Part shown: positions 1 through 8,611 of the stretch, piece by piece
Position numbering within the stretch: the stretch's first letter is position 1
Layout: each line of letters begins with the position of its first letter
Origin: Pseudooceanicola aestuarii
GTDB lineage: Bacteria; Pseudomonadota; Alphaproteobacteria; Rhodobacterales; Rhodobacteraceae
NCBI RefSeq assembly: GCF_010614805.1
Contig: NZ_JAAFZC010000001.1
Coordinates: forward strand, 1,342,001 to 1,406,000
Reading direction: 5' to 3'
DNA length: 64,000 nt
The notes under the pieces: model-generated
Told to the model about the DNA's origin: nothing
Seen by the model: the letters and a program-made list of their open reading frames with translations, nothing else
Database searches by the model: none
Made by a program: the position numbers and the translations under genes

Positions 1-1
1 C

Positions 2-181
2 GATCCCGCCGCGCGCTCCGAGATGCTGAAGACCGCTCAGACGACGATCGCCGAGGATTACGTGAACGGCTTTCTCTTCCAGTTGCCGCTGCACACCATC
101 GCCAAGACCGAGGTCGAGGGCCTTTGGGTCGACATGCCCACCCAGGCCGCCGACCTGACCGGCGTCTACTGGGCCGAATGA
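2..181 (+). CDS. ABC transporter solute-binding protein, C-terminal end (partial)
   Basis: Only the last 59 codons are present and the gene runs off the left edge. The fragment ends in the TGA at 179-181 and reads as the C-terminal part of a periplasmic family 5 (peptide/nickel/opine) binding protein, including a stretch QLPLHTIAKTEVEGLW of the kind seen near the end of such proteins. The assignment rests mainly on context: two permeases and a double ATPase of the same transporter class follow on the same strand. The protein would capture the substrate in the periplasm. The substrate cannot be read from this fragment. Confidence 0.7.
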   Translation, partial: DPAARSEMLKTAQTTIAEDYVNGFLFQLPLHTIAKTEVEGLWVDMPTQAADLTGVYWAE

Positions 182-193
182 ACTGAAACCGGG

Positions 194-215
194 CCCGCCG
201 GAAGTGTCCGGCGGG
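194..215 (+). terminator. Intra-operon stem-loop after the binding-protein gene
   Basis: CCCGCCGG at 194-201 pairs perfectly with CCGGCGGG at 208-215 around a six-base loop, 12 bases after the binding-protein stop and before the first permease. There is no real T-run. Stem-loops in this position often give partial termination or 3' protection, so that the binding protein is made in excess over the membrane subunits. That role is inferred. Confidence 0.5.
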
Positions 216-243
216 TTCCCCCAATCGCTGCGCGGGGTCCGTC

Positions 244-1224
244 GTGACCGAGGCGCCGCGTCGGATCGCACCACCACTCATGCTCAGATATACGCTGACC
301 CGCCTCCTGTCGCTGATCCTGTCGCTGGCTGCGGCCTCCGTCGTGATCTTCCTCGCGATCGAGATCCTGCCGGGCGACCCCGCCGCCATGATGCTGGGCG
401 TCAACGCGCAGGAAGACACGCTGGCTGCGCTGCGCGAGCAGCTGGGCCTGGATGGGACGCCCTGGCAACGCTACAGCAGCTGGATCGGCGGGTTGCTGAC
501 CGGCGATTTCGGCATCTCCTACACCTATCGTACCCCCGTGGCCGAGATGATCGGCGCGCGGTTGCAGGTGTCGCTGCCGCTTGCGCTCTATGCGCTGGGG
601 TTGTCGACGCTGATCGCCTTTCCCGCCGGGATCTGGGCCGCGTCCCGCCGCGGAAAGATGGCCGATATCGGGGTGATGGGGGTGACGCAGCTGGGCGTCG
701 CGATCCCGAATTTCTGGTTTGCCATGCTGATGGTCCTGGTCTTCGCCATCAACCTGCGCTGGTTCTCCGCCGGTGGGTTCCCGGGTTGGGATGCCGGGTT
801 TTGGGCCGGGATGAAGGCGCTGACCCTGCCCGCCGTGGCGCTGGCCCTGCCACAGGCGTCGATCCTGGCACGGGTCATGCGGTCCTCCCTGCTGGATACC
901 CTGTCCGAAGATTACATCCGCACCGCCCGCGCCAAGGGGCTGACCCGCGCGCAGGCGCTGTGGCGCCACGCGCTGCGCAATGCGCTGATCCCCGTGCTGA
1001 CGATCATCGGCCTGCAATTCTCCTTTCTTCTGGCGGGGGGGATCATCATCGAGAACGTGTTCTACCTGCCCGGCCTGGGGCGCCTGATCTTTCAGGCGAT
1101 TTCCGCCCGTGACCTGATCGTGGTGGAAAGCGTGGTGATGCTGCTGGTCTTTGCCGTCGTCCTGGTCAATTTTCTGGTGGAGATCGCCTATGCCATCGTC
1201 GATCCGAGGTTGAGACGCGCATGA
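244..1224 (+). CDS. ABC transporter permease, DppB/OppB type
   Basis: First membrane subunit of a peptide/opine-type importer (binding-protein-dependent transport permease family). The protein is 326 residues with an N-terminal membrane helix, several further hydrophobic segments, and the cytoplasmic EAA-type coupling loop around residues 221-250 (YIRTARAKGL...). The GTG at 244 gives the longest product. An ATG at 280 (MLRYTLTRLL) matches the usual family N-terminus and may be the true start; neither has a strong Shine-Dalgarno sequence. Its last codons overlap the next gene by four bases (ATGA), a sign of translational coupling. It follows the binding-protein gene in the same operon. Confidence 0.88.
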   Translation: MTEAPRRIAPPLMLRYTLTRLLSLILSLAAASVVIFLAIEILPGDPAAMMLGVNAQEDTLAALREQLGLDGTPWQRYSSWIGGLLTGDFGISYTYRTPVAEMIGARLQVSLPLALYALGLSTLIAFPAGIWAASRRGKMADIGVMGVTQLGVAIPNFWFAMLMVLVFAINLRWFSAGGFPGWDAGFWAGMKALTLPAVALALPQASILARVMRSSLLDTLSEDYIRTARAKGLTRAQALWRHALRNALIPVLTIIGLQFSFLLAGGIIIENVFYLPGLGRLIFQAISARDLIVVESVVMLLVFAVVLVNFLVEIAYAIVDPRLRRA

Positions 1225-2114
1225 GCGATCCCGTGACAGATCCCGTCCCCACCGCCACCACTGCCAACGATGCCCGACGCGGGCTGCATCCGGCGCTGCG
1301 CTCCCGCAGCCTGGTGCTGGGCGCCGTGCTGAGCCTGATTTTCCTGGCAGCCGCGCTGATCAGCCTGGTCTGGGTGCCCTATGACATCACCCAGATGGAC
1401 ATCGCCAACAAGATCCAGTCGCCCACGGGCGCGCATCCGCTGGGCACCGATCACTTCGGTCGTGATATCCTGTCGATGATCATGGTGGGGGCGCGGACCT
1501 CCATCGCCGTGGCCGTGGTCGCGGTGGGCATCGGCATGGGGTTGGGCGTGCCGCTGGGCCTGTGGGCCGCCGCGCGGCGCGGATCGCTTCTGGACGAGGT
1601 GATCATGCGCGGCAACGATCTGGTCTTTGCTTTCCCCTCGCTGCTGATCGCGGTGATGATCACGGCCAGTTTCGGCGCTTCTGCCGTCAATGCGATCATC
1701 GCCATCGGCATCTTCAACATCCCTGTTTTCGCACGGCTGACGCGGTCCGGCGCGCTGTCGCTGTGGCAGCGTGATTTCGTGCTGGCCGCGCGGGTGGCGG
1801 GCAAGGGGGCGGCACGGATCTCGGCCGAACATATCCTGCCCAACGTGACCAACCTGCTGATCGTGCAAGGCACCATCCAGTTCTCCCTGGGCATCCTGGC
1901 AGAGGCGGGGCTGTCCTATGTCGGGCTGGGCGCGCAGCCGCCGACGCCCTCCTGGGGGCGGATGCTGGCCGACAGCCAGACGATGATTTCCTTTGCGCCG
2001 CACATGGCGTTGTTCCCCGGTCTGGCGATCCTGCTGACGGTGCTGGGGCTGAACCTGATGGGCGACGGTCTGCGTGACCTGTTCGACCCGAAGCTGAGAC
2101 GGTCCCGCACATGA
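1221..2114 (+). CDS. ABC transporter permease, DppC/OppC type
   Basis: Second membrane subunit of the importer, 297 residues. It has a long cytoplasmic N-terminus, one helix near residues 30-55, the DppC-family sequence HPLGTDHFGRDILSM after it, and an EAA-type coupling loop near residues 183-215 (FVLAARVAGKG). It would pair with the upstream DppB-type subunit to form the channel. The start overlaps the upstream stop (ATGA at 1221-1224) and its own stop overlaps the ATPase start (2111-2114), so the three cistrons are coupled. Confidence 0.9.
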   Translation: MSDPVTDPVPTATTANDARRGLHPALRSRSLVLGAVLSLIFLAAALISLVWVPYDITQMDIANKIQSPTGAHPLGTDHFGRDILSMIMVGARTSIAVAVVAVGIGMGLGVPLGLWAAARRGSLLDEVIMRGNDLVFAFPSLLIAVMITASFGASAVNAIIAIGIFNIPVFARLTRSGALSLWQRDFVLAARVAGKGAARISAEHILPNVTNLLIVQGTIQFSLGILAEAGLSYVGLGAQPPTPSWGRMLADSQTMISFAPHMALFPGLAILLTVLGLNLMGDGLRDLFDPKLRRSRT

Positions 2115-3703
2115 GCCTTCTGCGTATCGAGAACCTCGGCCTGACGATCCACGGGACCGAGATCCTGAGCGACGTCTCCTTTGACGTGGCGGCCGGGCGC
2201 ATCTTCGGCGTCATCGGGGAAAGCGGCTCGGGCAAGTCGATGACCGCCTTTTCCGTCATGCAACTGCTGCCCGACGGCGCGCGCAGTACCGGGCGGATCA
2301 CGCTGGACGGGCAGGAGGTGCTGGACCTGTCCGAGCGCGCCCTGTGCGATCTGCGCGGCACAAAGGTCGGCATGGTCTTTCAGGAGCCGATGACCGCGCT
2401 GAACCCGATCCGCACCATCGGCGAACAGGTGGCGGAGACGATCCTGATCCACGAGAAGATCGGCAAGGCCGAGGCGATGGCCCGCGCGCGCGACGCGCTG
2501 GCCCGGGTGGAGCTGCCGGAGGACCGGTTTCCCCTGACCCGCTATCCGCACGAGCTGTCGGGCGGGCAGCGGCAGCGGGTGGTGATCGCCATGGCCATTG
2601 CCCTGCGGCCCAAGCTGCTGATCGCGGACGAGCCGACGACCGCGCTGGACGTCACCACCCAGGCCCAGATCCTGGAGCTGCTGACCCGGTTGGTGCGCGA
2701 GGACGGGATGGGGCTGATGATCATCTCCCATGATCTGGCGGTGGTCGCCGACATGGCCGATGACATCGCCATCATGCAGACCGGGCGGGTGGTGGAGCAG
2801 GGGCCGACGCGCGATCTGTTCGCCAACCTGTCGCATCCCTATTCCCGCGCGCTGCTGGCGGCCTCGTCCCACGCGCCCGACCGCACGGCCATCCCGCAGG
2901 AGGCGCCGCTGTTGCAGGTGCGCGACGTGGTGCGCAGCTATGCCCTGCCGCGCAAGTCGCTGTTCGGCGCCCCCGGTCGGGTGAAGGCCGTGCGCGGGGT
3001 CAGCTTCGAGATCCGGCGCGGCGAAAGCCTGGGGTTGGTGGGGGAATCGGGCTGTGGCAAATCCACCCTGACCCGCGCCATTCTGGGACTGGAGGAGGTG
3101 CAGGAGGGGCAGATCACGCTGGGTGGCGATCCCGTCTTCTCGGGGCACAAGCCCAACCGCGCCGTACGGCAGCGGATGCAGGTGGTGTTTCAGGATCCCT
3201 ACGGTTCGTTCAACCCGCGTCAGCGGGTGGGGCGTCTGGTGACCGAACCCTTTCACCTGCTGGACACGCCCCCCACCGGCGCCGCCCGCGATGCGGCGAT
3301 CGCCGAGGCGCTGACCGCCGTGGGCCTGACGCCGGAGGATCGGCACAAGTACATCCACGAGTTCTCCGGCGGGCAGCGCCAGCGCATCGCCATCGCCCGT
3401 GCCCTGATCATCAAGCCCGAGCTGATCATCCTGGACGAGGCCGTGTCGGCCCTGGACGTACAGGTGCGGGCGCAGATCCTGGACCTGCTGGCCGACCTGT
3501 CGGACCGCTTCGGGCTGACCTACCTTTTCATCTCGCACGATCTGTCTGTCGTCCGCTCCATCACCGATCGGGTGATGGTCATGCAGGCCGGGGAGATCGT
3601 CGAACAGGGGCCGACGGCGCAGGTCTTCGACGCGCCCAGCCACCCCTATACCCGGCAATTGATCGCGGCGGCCCCTGTGCTGCCCGCGTTTGCTCAAGTC
3701 TGA
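2111..3703 (+). CDS. ABC transporter ATP-binding protein with two fused ATPase domains (DppD-DppF type)
   Basis: Cytoplasmic motor of the importer, 530 residues, with both nucleotide-binding domains in one chain as in GsiA-like proteins. Domain 1: Walker A GESGSGKS near residue 36, signature LSGGQRQR near 150, Walker [13 protein letters not shown] near 170. Domain 2: Walker A GESGCGKS near 311, signature FSGGQRQR near 418, Walker [13 protein letters not shown] near 439. Each half ends in the HPY(S/T)R oligopeptide-type C-terminal motif. The single-chain ATPase contrasts with the separate ATPase genes of the second importer at the right end of the window, so these are two different systems. 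Confidence 0.93.
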   Translation: MSLLRIENLGLTIHGTEILSDVSFDVAAGRIFGVIGESGSGKSMTAFSVMQLLPDGARSTGRITLDGQEVLDLSERALCDLRGTKVGMVFQEPMTALNPIRTIGEQVAETILIHEKIGKAEAMARARDALARVELPEDRFPLTRYPHELSGGQRQRVVIAMAIALRPKLLIADEPTTALDVTTQAQILELLTRLVREDGMGLMIISHDLAVVADMADDIAIMQTGRVVEQGPTRDLFANLSHPYSRALLAASSHAPDRTAIPQEAPLLQVRDVVRSYALPRKSLFGAPGRVKAVRGVSFEIRRGESLGLVGESGCGKSTLTRAILGLEEVQEGQITLGGDPVFSGHKPNRAVRQRMQVVFQDPYGSFNPRQRVGRLVTEPFHLLDTPPTGAARDAAIAEALTAVGLTPEDRHKYIHEFSGGQRQRIAIARALIIKPELIILDEAVSALDVQVRAQILDLLADLSDRFGLTYLFISHDLSVVRSITDRVMVMQAGEIVEQGPTAQVFDAPSHPYTRQLIAAAPVLPAFAQV

Positions 3704-3712
3704 GGAAAGACC

Positions 3713-5164
3713 ATGACCGTGACCGAACTGTGGTTCGACCCTTCGCTGTGCTTCATCGACGGGGCCTGGGTTCCGCCCGCCGAGGGGCAGACCCTGCCGC
3801 TGGCCAACCCTTCCAACGGGGAGGAGATCGGCCAGATCGCCCGGGGCACCGCCCCGGATATCGAGGCGGCGGTGCAGGCCGCCGAGGCCGCGCGCGACGG
3901 CGCATGGGGGCGGATGCCCGCCGCGGATCGCGGGCGCTTGCTGGCGCGGCTGGGCCGGCTGGTGCAGGACCGGGCCGAGGATCTGGCCCGGATCGAGGCG
4001 CAGGACGTCGGCAAGCCGCTGAAACAGGCGCGCGCCGATGCGTTGGCGCTGGCACGCTACATGGAATTCTACGGCGGCGCGGCGGACAAGCTGCACGGCG
4101 AGACGATCCCCTACATGGATGGCTACACCGTCTACACCCTGCGGGAGGCGCATGGCGTGACGGGCCATATCGTCCCGTGGAATTATCCGATGCAGATCAT
4201 CGGCCGGTCCGTCGGCGCGGCACTGGCCACGGGCAATGCCTGTGTCCTGAAACCGGCAGAGGACGCCTGCCTGACCGCCCTGGCCTTTGCCGCGCTGGCG
4301 CAGGAGGCGGGGCTGCCCGCCGGGGCGCTGAACGTCGTGCCGGGTCTGGGGGCTGAGGCGGGCGCTGCCCTGTCGGGCCATCCGCGCGTGCAACACATCT
4401 CCTTTACCGGGTCTGTGGGGGTGGGCGCCGCCATTCAGGCCGCCGCCGCGCCGAACGTGGTTCCCGTGACGCTGGAGCTGGGCGGAAAATCTCCGCAGAT
4501 CGTGTTCGACGATGCCGATCTGGGCGCGGCTCTGCCGTTCCTGGTGAACGCGGGCATCCAGAACGCGGGCCAGACCTGTTCGGCGTCCTCCCGCATTCTG
4601 GTGCAGCGCGGTGTTCTGGAGGAAGTCACCGCACGCATGGCCGAACGCTACGGCGCGTTGCGCGTCGGCCCGGCGCTGGACGACCTGGAGGTCGGTCCCC
4701 TGATCTCCGCCCGGCAGAAAGGCATCGTGGAGAGCTTTCTGGCCCGTGGCAGCGACCTGACCGTTGCGGCGCAGGGTGATCTGTCGGCGGCAGTGGACGG
4801 CGGGCATTACGTCGCGCCCACGCTGTTCTCCGGCGTTGCGGCCGATCATCCGCTGGCCCGGGACGAGATCTTCGGCCCCGTGCAGGTCATCATCCCCTTC
4901 GACACCGAGGAGGAGGCCATCGCCATCGCAAACGGTACGGATTACGGGCTGGTCGCCTCGGTCTGGTCGCGCGACGGCGCGCGTCAGATGCGGCTGGCCC
5001 GCCAGATCCGCGCCGGGCAGGTGTTCCTGAACAATTACGGTGCCGGTGGCGGTGTCGAACTGCCCTTTGGCGGGGTCGGGAAATCCGGCCATGGCCGCGA
5101 AAAGGGGTTCGAGGCGATGTATGGCTTTACCACGCTGAAGACCGTCGCCGCCTACCACGGCTGA
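3713..5164 (+). CDS. NAD(P)-dependent aldehyde dehydrogenase
   Basis: ALDH-superfamily enzyme of 483 residues that oxidises an aldehyde to its acid in the cytoplasm. General-base region ELGGK (Glu near 255) and catalytic Cys near 289 in GQTCSASSR are intact, as is the cofactor-side sequence IVPWNYPMQI. GAGGAAAG lies just before the ATG, and the gene begins nine bases after the ABC ATPase stop, so it belongs to the transporter operon. It resembles betaine/aminoaldehyde-type dehydrogenases, but the substrate cannot be fixed from sequence. Context suggests oxidation of an aldehyde derived from the imported compound. Confidence 0.9.
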   Translation: MTVTELWFDPSLCFIDGAWVPPAEGQTLPLANPSNGEEIGQIARGTAPDIEAAVQAAEAARDGAWGRMPAADRGRLLARLGRLVQDRAEDLARIEAQDVGKPLKQARADALALARYMEFYGGAADKLHGETIPYMDGYTVYTLREAHGVTGHIVPWNYPMQIIGRSVGAALATGNACVLKPAEDACLTALAFAALAQEAGLPAGALNVVPGLGAEAGAALSGHPRVQHISFTGSVGVGAAIQAAAAPNVVPVTLELGGKSPQIVFDDADLGAALPFLVNAGIQNAGQTCSASSRILVQRGVLEEVTARMAERYGALRVGPALDDLEVGPLISARQKGIVESFLARGSDLTVAAQGDLSAAVDGGHYVAPTLFSGVAADHPLARDEIFGPVQVIIPFDTEEEAIAIANGTDYGLVASVWSRDGARQMRLARQIRAGQVFLNNYGAGGGVELPFGGVGKSGHGREKGFEAMYGFTTLKTVAAYHG

Positions 5165-5251
5165 GCATCCCCCGCTTTTCGCAAGGGCACCCATACCCTT
5201 GCCACCCACCCTGCGCCGGCGAATGGTCGGCGGATCGAGAGGAGACCCATC

Positions 5252-5992
5252 ATGCGGCTAGAAGGTAAAACGGCAATCGTCACTGGCGCCGGTTCCGGTT
5301 TCGGCGCGGAAATCGCACGGCGGTTCACCCGCGAGGGGGCCAAGGTCATGGCCGCCGATCTGAACGGCGACGCGGCCCGCGCCATCGCCGAGGAAACTGG
5401 CGGGCTGGCCGAGGCGGTGGACGTGTCCGACACCGAGGCGATGAAAGCCATGTTCGACCGCGCGCTGACCGATATGGGCCATGTCGATATCCTGGTGAAC
5501 AATGCCGGCATGACCCATCTGCCCAAACCCATGACAGAGGTCGAGGAAGACGAATTCGACCGCCTGTTCCGGGTGAATTGCAAATCCGTCTATCTGGGCG
5601 CGCGCTACCTGGTGCCGTCGATGAAGGAGCGCGGCCAGGGCGCGATCGTCAACATCGCCTCCACCGCCGGGGTCAGCCCGCGTCCGAACCTGAGCTGGTA
5701 CAATGCGTCCAAGGGGTGGATGATCACCGCCACCCGCGCCATGGCCGTCGAACTGGCGCCCTTTGGCGTTCGCGTGAACGCGGTGAACCCGGTGGCGGGC
5801 GAAACGCCGCTGCTGAAAAGCTTCATGGGGGAGGACACGCCCGAGGTGCGGGCCAAGTTCCTGTCCACCATCCCGCTGGGCCGGTTCTCCACCCCGGCCG
5901 ATATCGCCAATGCCACGCTGTACCTGTCCTCGGACGAGGCCAGCATGGTCACCGGCGTCTGCATGGAAGTGGACGGCGGGCGCTGCATCTGA
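5252..5992 (+). CDS. Short-chain dehydrogenase/reductase (SDR)
   Basis: Classical SDR of 246 residues. The Rossmann glycine motif TGAGSGFG lies at residues 11-18, NNAG follows beta-4, a catalytic Ser lies near 137 (IASTAG), and Tyr150 and Lys154 form the YNASK motif. It is FabG-like but sits outside any fatty-acid cluster, so a catabolic alcohol/ketone dehydrogenase role is more likely. GAGAGGAG is well placed before the ATG. It lies 87 bases after the aldehyde dehydrogenase and 16 bases before the MFS gene, and probably shares their transcript. Confidence 0.88.
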   Translation: MRLEGKTAIVTGAGSGFGAEIARRFTREGAKVMAADLNGDAARAIAEETGGLAEAVDVSDTEAMKAMFDRALTDMGHVDILVNNAGMTHLPKPMTEVEEDEFDRLFRVNCKSVYLGARYLVPSMKERGQGAIVNIASTAGVSPRPNLSWYNASKGWMITATRAMAVELAPFGVRVNAVNPVAGETPLLKSFMGEDTPEVRAKFLSTIPLGRFSTPADIANATLYLSSDEASMVTGVCMEVDGGRCI

Positions 5993-6008
5993 CCGGGGGC
6001 CGCGCCTG

Positions 6009-7187
6009 ATGTCCGCCGCCCTGCGCCCCGATATCCTGCTGCTGGTCTTCGGCTATGTGCTGAGTCAGTTCTACAGATCCTTCCTGGCGGTGCTGACCGG
6101 CCCGCTGGAGGCCGATCTGGGCGCGACCGCGGCGGATCTGTCCTTTGCCTCCGGCGTGTGGTTCCTGGTCTTCGCGGCGATGCAGATCCCCGTGGGCTGG
6201 GCGCTGGACCGGATCGGGCCACGGCGGTCGTCCTCGGTCCTGCTGCTGGTGGGCGGGGCCGGGGGGGCTGCGGTCTTTGCCCTGGCGACGGAGCCATGGC
6301 ACCTGACCGCCGCGATGGCGTTGCTGGGGGTGGGCTGTTCGAACATCCTGATGGCGGCCTATTACATCTTCGCCCGCAGCTTCGCACCGGTGATCTTTGC
6401 CTCGCTGGCGGCGGTCTCTCTGGGCACAGGGATGGTCGGCAACCTGGCCGGTTCGCTGCCCATGGCCCTGGCGGCAGAGCTGATCGGCTGGCGCGCCTGC
6501 ATGGCGGTGATGGCGGTGATCTCGGGGGCAACGGCGCTGGGCCTTTGGGTGTTGATCAAGGATCCCCCCGCACCCGAGGGCGGGCCGCGCGGTTCCCTTC
6601 TGGATTTGCTGAAGATGCCCGCCTTCTGGCTGCTGGTGCCGATGATCCTGGGCTGCTACGCGCCCACCGCCACGCTGCGCGGGCTGTGGATCGGCCCCTA
6701 TTTCGCCGATATCTACGGCGCCTCGGCCACACAGGTGGGGCAAGCGGCGCTGGTGCTGGGGGTGGCGATGATTCTGGGCACCTATGCCTACGGGCCGCTG
6801 GATCGCTGGCTGGGCACGCGGAAATGGGTGGTCTTTGCCGGGAACGCGGGCGCGCTGGCCTGTCTGCTGGGGCTGATCCTGCTGCCGGGGCTGGGCGCCG
6901 TGCAGGCGGCGCTGCTGTTTGCCGGGCTGGGGGCCATGGCGGCGTCCTATCCGATGCTGATGGCCCATGGCCGCGCCTTTGCACCGCCGCATCTGGTGGG
7001 CCGCGCGGTGACGCTGGTGAACCTGCTGGCGCTGGGATCGGCGGGGGGGATGCAGGTGATGTCCGGCTGGCTGTACAACCCGGCGGCACAGGGTCCGGCG
7101 GCGTTTGCGCCGATGCTGTGGTCCTACGCGGCGCTGATGTTCGTCGGGCTGGCCGTCTACCTGTTCGCCCCGGACCGGATGGACTGA
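6009..7187 (+). CDS. MFS transporter
   Basis: Major facilitator superfamily protein of 392 residues with about twelve hydrophobic segments and the loop 2-3 signature region GWALDRIGPRR. The start chosen is ATG 6009 (MSAALRPDIL). The frame is open further upstream, but that part overlaps the SDR gene and is not protein-like. Its position at the end of the ABC/ALDH/SDR run suggests export or import of a related metabolite. The substrate is unknown. Confidence 0.85.
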   Translation: MSAALRPDILLLVFGYVLSQFYRSFLAVLTGPLEADLGATAADLSFASGVWFLVFAAMQIPVGWALDRIGPRRSSSVLLLVGGAGGAAVFALATEPWHLTAAMALLGVGCSNILMAAYYIFARSFAPVIFASLAAVSLGTGMVGNLAGSLPMALAAELIGWRACMAVMAVISGATALGLWVLIKDPPAPEGGPRGSLLDLLKMPAFWLLVPMILGCYAPTATLRGLWIGPYFADIYGASATQVGQAALVLGVAMILGTYAYGPLDRWLGTRKWVVFAGNAGALACLLGLILLPGLGAVQAALLFAGLGAMAASYPMLMAHGRAFAPPHLVGRAVTLVNLLALGSAGGMQVMSGWLYNPAAQGPAAFAPMLWSYAALMFVGLAVYLFAPDRMD

Positions 7188-7358
7188 GGCAGCCCTCGCC
7201 TGCTGCCGGGCGCGCCGGACACGCGGGATGGCCGCCGCGCCGCAGCTTTCGGGGCGGGTCGGATCGCCGCACTTGATATTTGCCATCACGACAACACCCT
7301 TTCAACCAAGTTGCGGGTGCGGTATGCACCCGCGTCCAGATCAAAGGAGAGGTCCGAC

Positions 7359-8381
7359 ATGGGCTATAAAGTCGTCGTCGCAGGCGCCACGGGCAACGTG
7401 GGCCGCGAAATGCTGAACATCCTCGCCGAGCGGGAATTCCCCATCGACGAAATCGCCGTGCTGGCCTCGCGCCGGTCGCTGGGCACCGAAGTCAGCTTTG
7501 GCGACAAGACACTGAAAACCCAGGATCTGGCGACCTTCGATTTCACCGGCTGGGACATGGCGCTGTTCGCCATCGGCTCCGGCCCGACGAAGGAATTCGC
7601 CCCCAAGGCCGCGGCGGCGGGCTGTGTCGTGATCGACAACAGTTCCCTCTATCGCTACGACCCGGACGTGCCGCTGATCGTGCCCGAATGCAACGCCGAG
7701 GCGATCCACGGCTATGCCAAGAAAAACATCATCGCGAACCCGAATTGTTCGACCGCGCAGATGGTCGTGGCGCTGAAGCCGCTGCATGACCGTGCCAAGA
7801 TCAAGCGGGTCGTCGTCTCCACCTACCAATCCGTGTCCGGCGCCGGCAAGGAAGGCATGGACGAGCTGTGGGACCAGACCAAGGCGATCTACAACCCCAC
7901 CGATGACCTCAAGGTCGACAAGTTCCAGAAGCAGATCGCCTTCAACGTGATCCCGCATATCGACGTCTTCATGGAAGACGGCTCCACCAAGGAAGAGTGG
8001 AAGATGGTGGCGGAGACGAAGAAGATCATCGACAGCTCCATCAAGGTGACAGCCACCTGCGTGCGCGTCCCCGTCTTTGTCGGCCATTCCGAGGCCGTGA
8101 ACATCGAGTTCGAGGATTTCCTGGACGAGGACGAGGCCCGCGACATCCTGCGCGAATCCCCCGGCTGCATGGTGATCGACAAACGCGAGGACGGCGGCTA
8201 CGTCACGCCGATCGAATGTGTCGGCGATTTCGCCACCTTCATCAGCCGCATCCGCCAGGACAGCACCATCGACAACGGCCTGAACATCTGGGTCGTGTCG
8301 GACAACCTGCGCAAGGGCGCGGCGCTGAACGCCGTCCAGATCGCCGAGGTTCTGGGCCGCGAAGTCCTGAAGAAGGGCTGA
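7359..8381 (+). CDS. asd: Aspartate-semialdehyde dehydrogenase
   Basis: Catalyses NADPH-dependent reduction of aspartyl phosphate to aspartate semialdehyde, the branch point to lysine/diaminopimelate, threonine and methionine. The protein has 340 residues: N-terminal Rossmann motif GATGNVG, active-site Cys130 in NPNCSTAQ, and a conserved His near 243 in VGHSEAVN. AAAGGAGAGG precedes the ATG at 7359. It is a free-standing gene with its own terminator (8431-8466), 171 bases after the MFS gene. Confidence 0.96.
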   Translation: MGYKVVVAGATGNVGREMLNILAEREFPIDEIAVLASRRSLGTEVSFGDKTLKTQDLATFDFTGWDMALFAIGSGPTKEFAPKAAAAGCVVIDNSSLYRYDPDVPLIVPECNAEAIHGYAKKNIIANPNCSTAQMVVALKPLHDRAKIKRVVVSTYQSVSGAGKEGMDELWDQTKAIYNPTDDLKVDKFQKQIAFNVIPHIDVFMEDGSTKEEWKMVAETKKIIDSSIKVTATCVRVPVFVGHSEAVNIEFEDFLDEDEARDILRESPGCMVIDKREDGGYVTPIECVGDFATFISRIRQDSTIDNGLNIWVVSDNLRKGAALNAVQIAEVLGREVLKKG

Positions 8382-8430
8382 GCCAGCGCGCCACGCGCAG
8401 CAGGGCCATCGCGCCATGCAACAGCATTGT

Positions 8431-8466
8431 AACGGGCCGGGGGATCTCTCCGGCCCGTTTTCATTT
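8431..8466 (+). terminator. Rho-independent terminator of asd
   Basis: AACGGGCCGG (8431-8440) pairs with CCGGCCCGTT (8450-8459) around a nine-base loop, followed by TTTTCATTTT. It lies 50 bases after the asd stop. Confidence 0.85.
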
Positions 8467-8611
8467 TGGGACGGGCCGGCCATGGTACGCCCCTCACGAT
8501 ATCTGTCCCACTGCCCCCGATTTCCGCCGCAGGACGGCTCCGCAGCAATCGGTCCTTGGCCTCTGTCGCGGCACGCTTCATGTTGGGCGCAACATTTTCC
8601 CGGAGGTCCAA

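Noticed and set aside
1916..5209. Very long open frame on the minus strand (over 1,000 codons)
   Set aside because: It lies antisense to the ABC ATPase and aldehyde dehydrogenase genes and is rich in Arg, Gly, His and Gln. High-GC codon bias removes stop codons from antisense frames; the plus-strand proteins have clear motifs.
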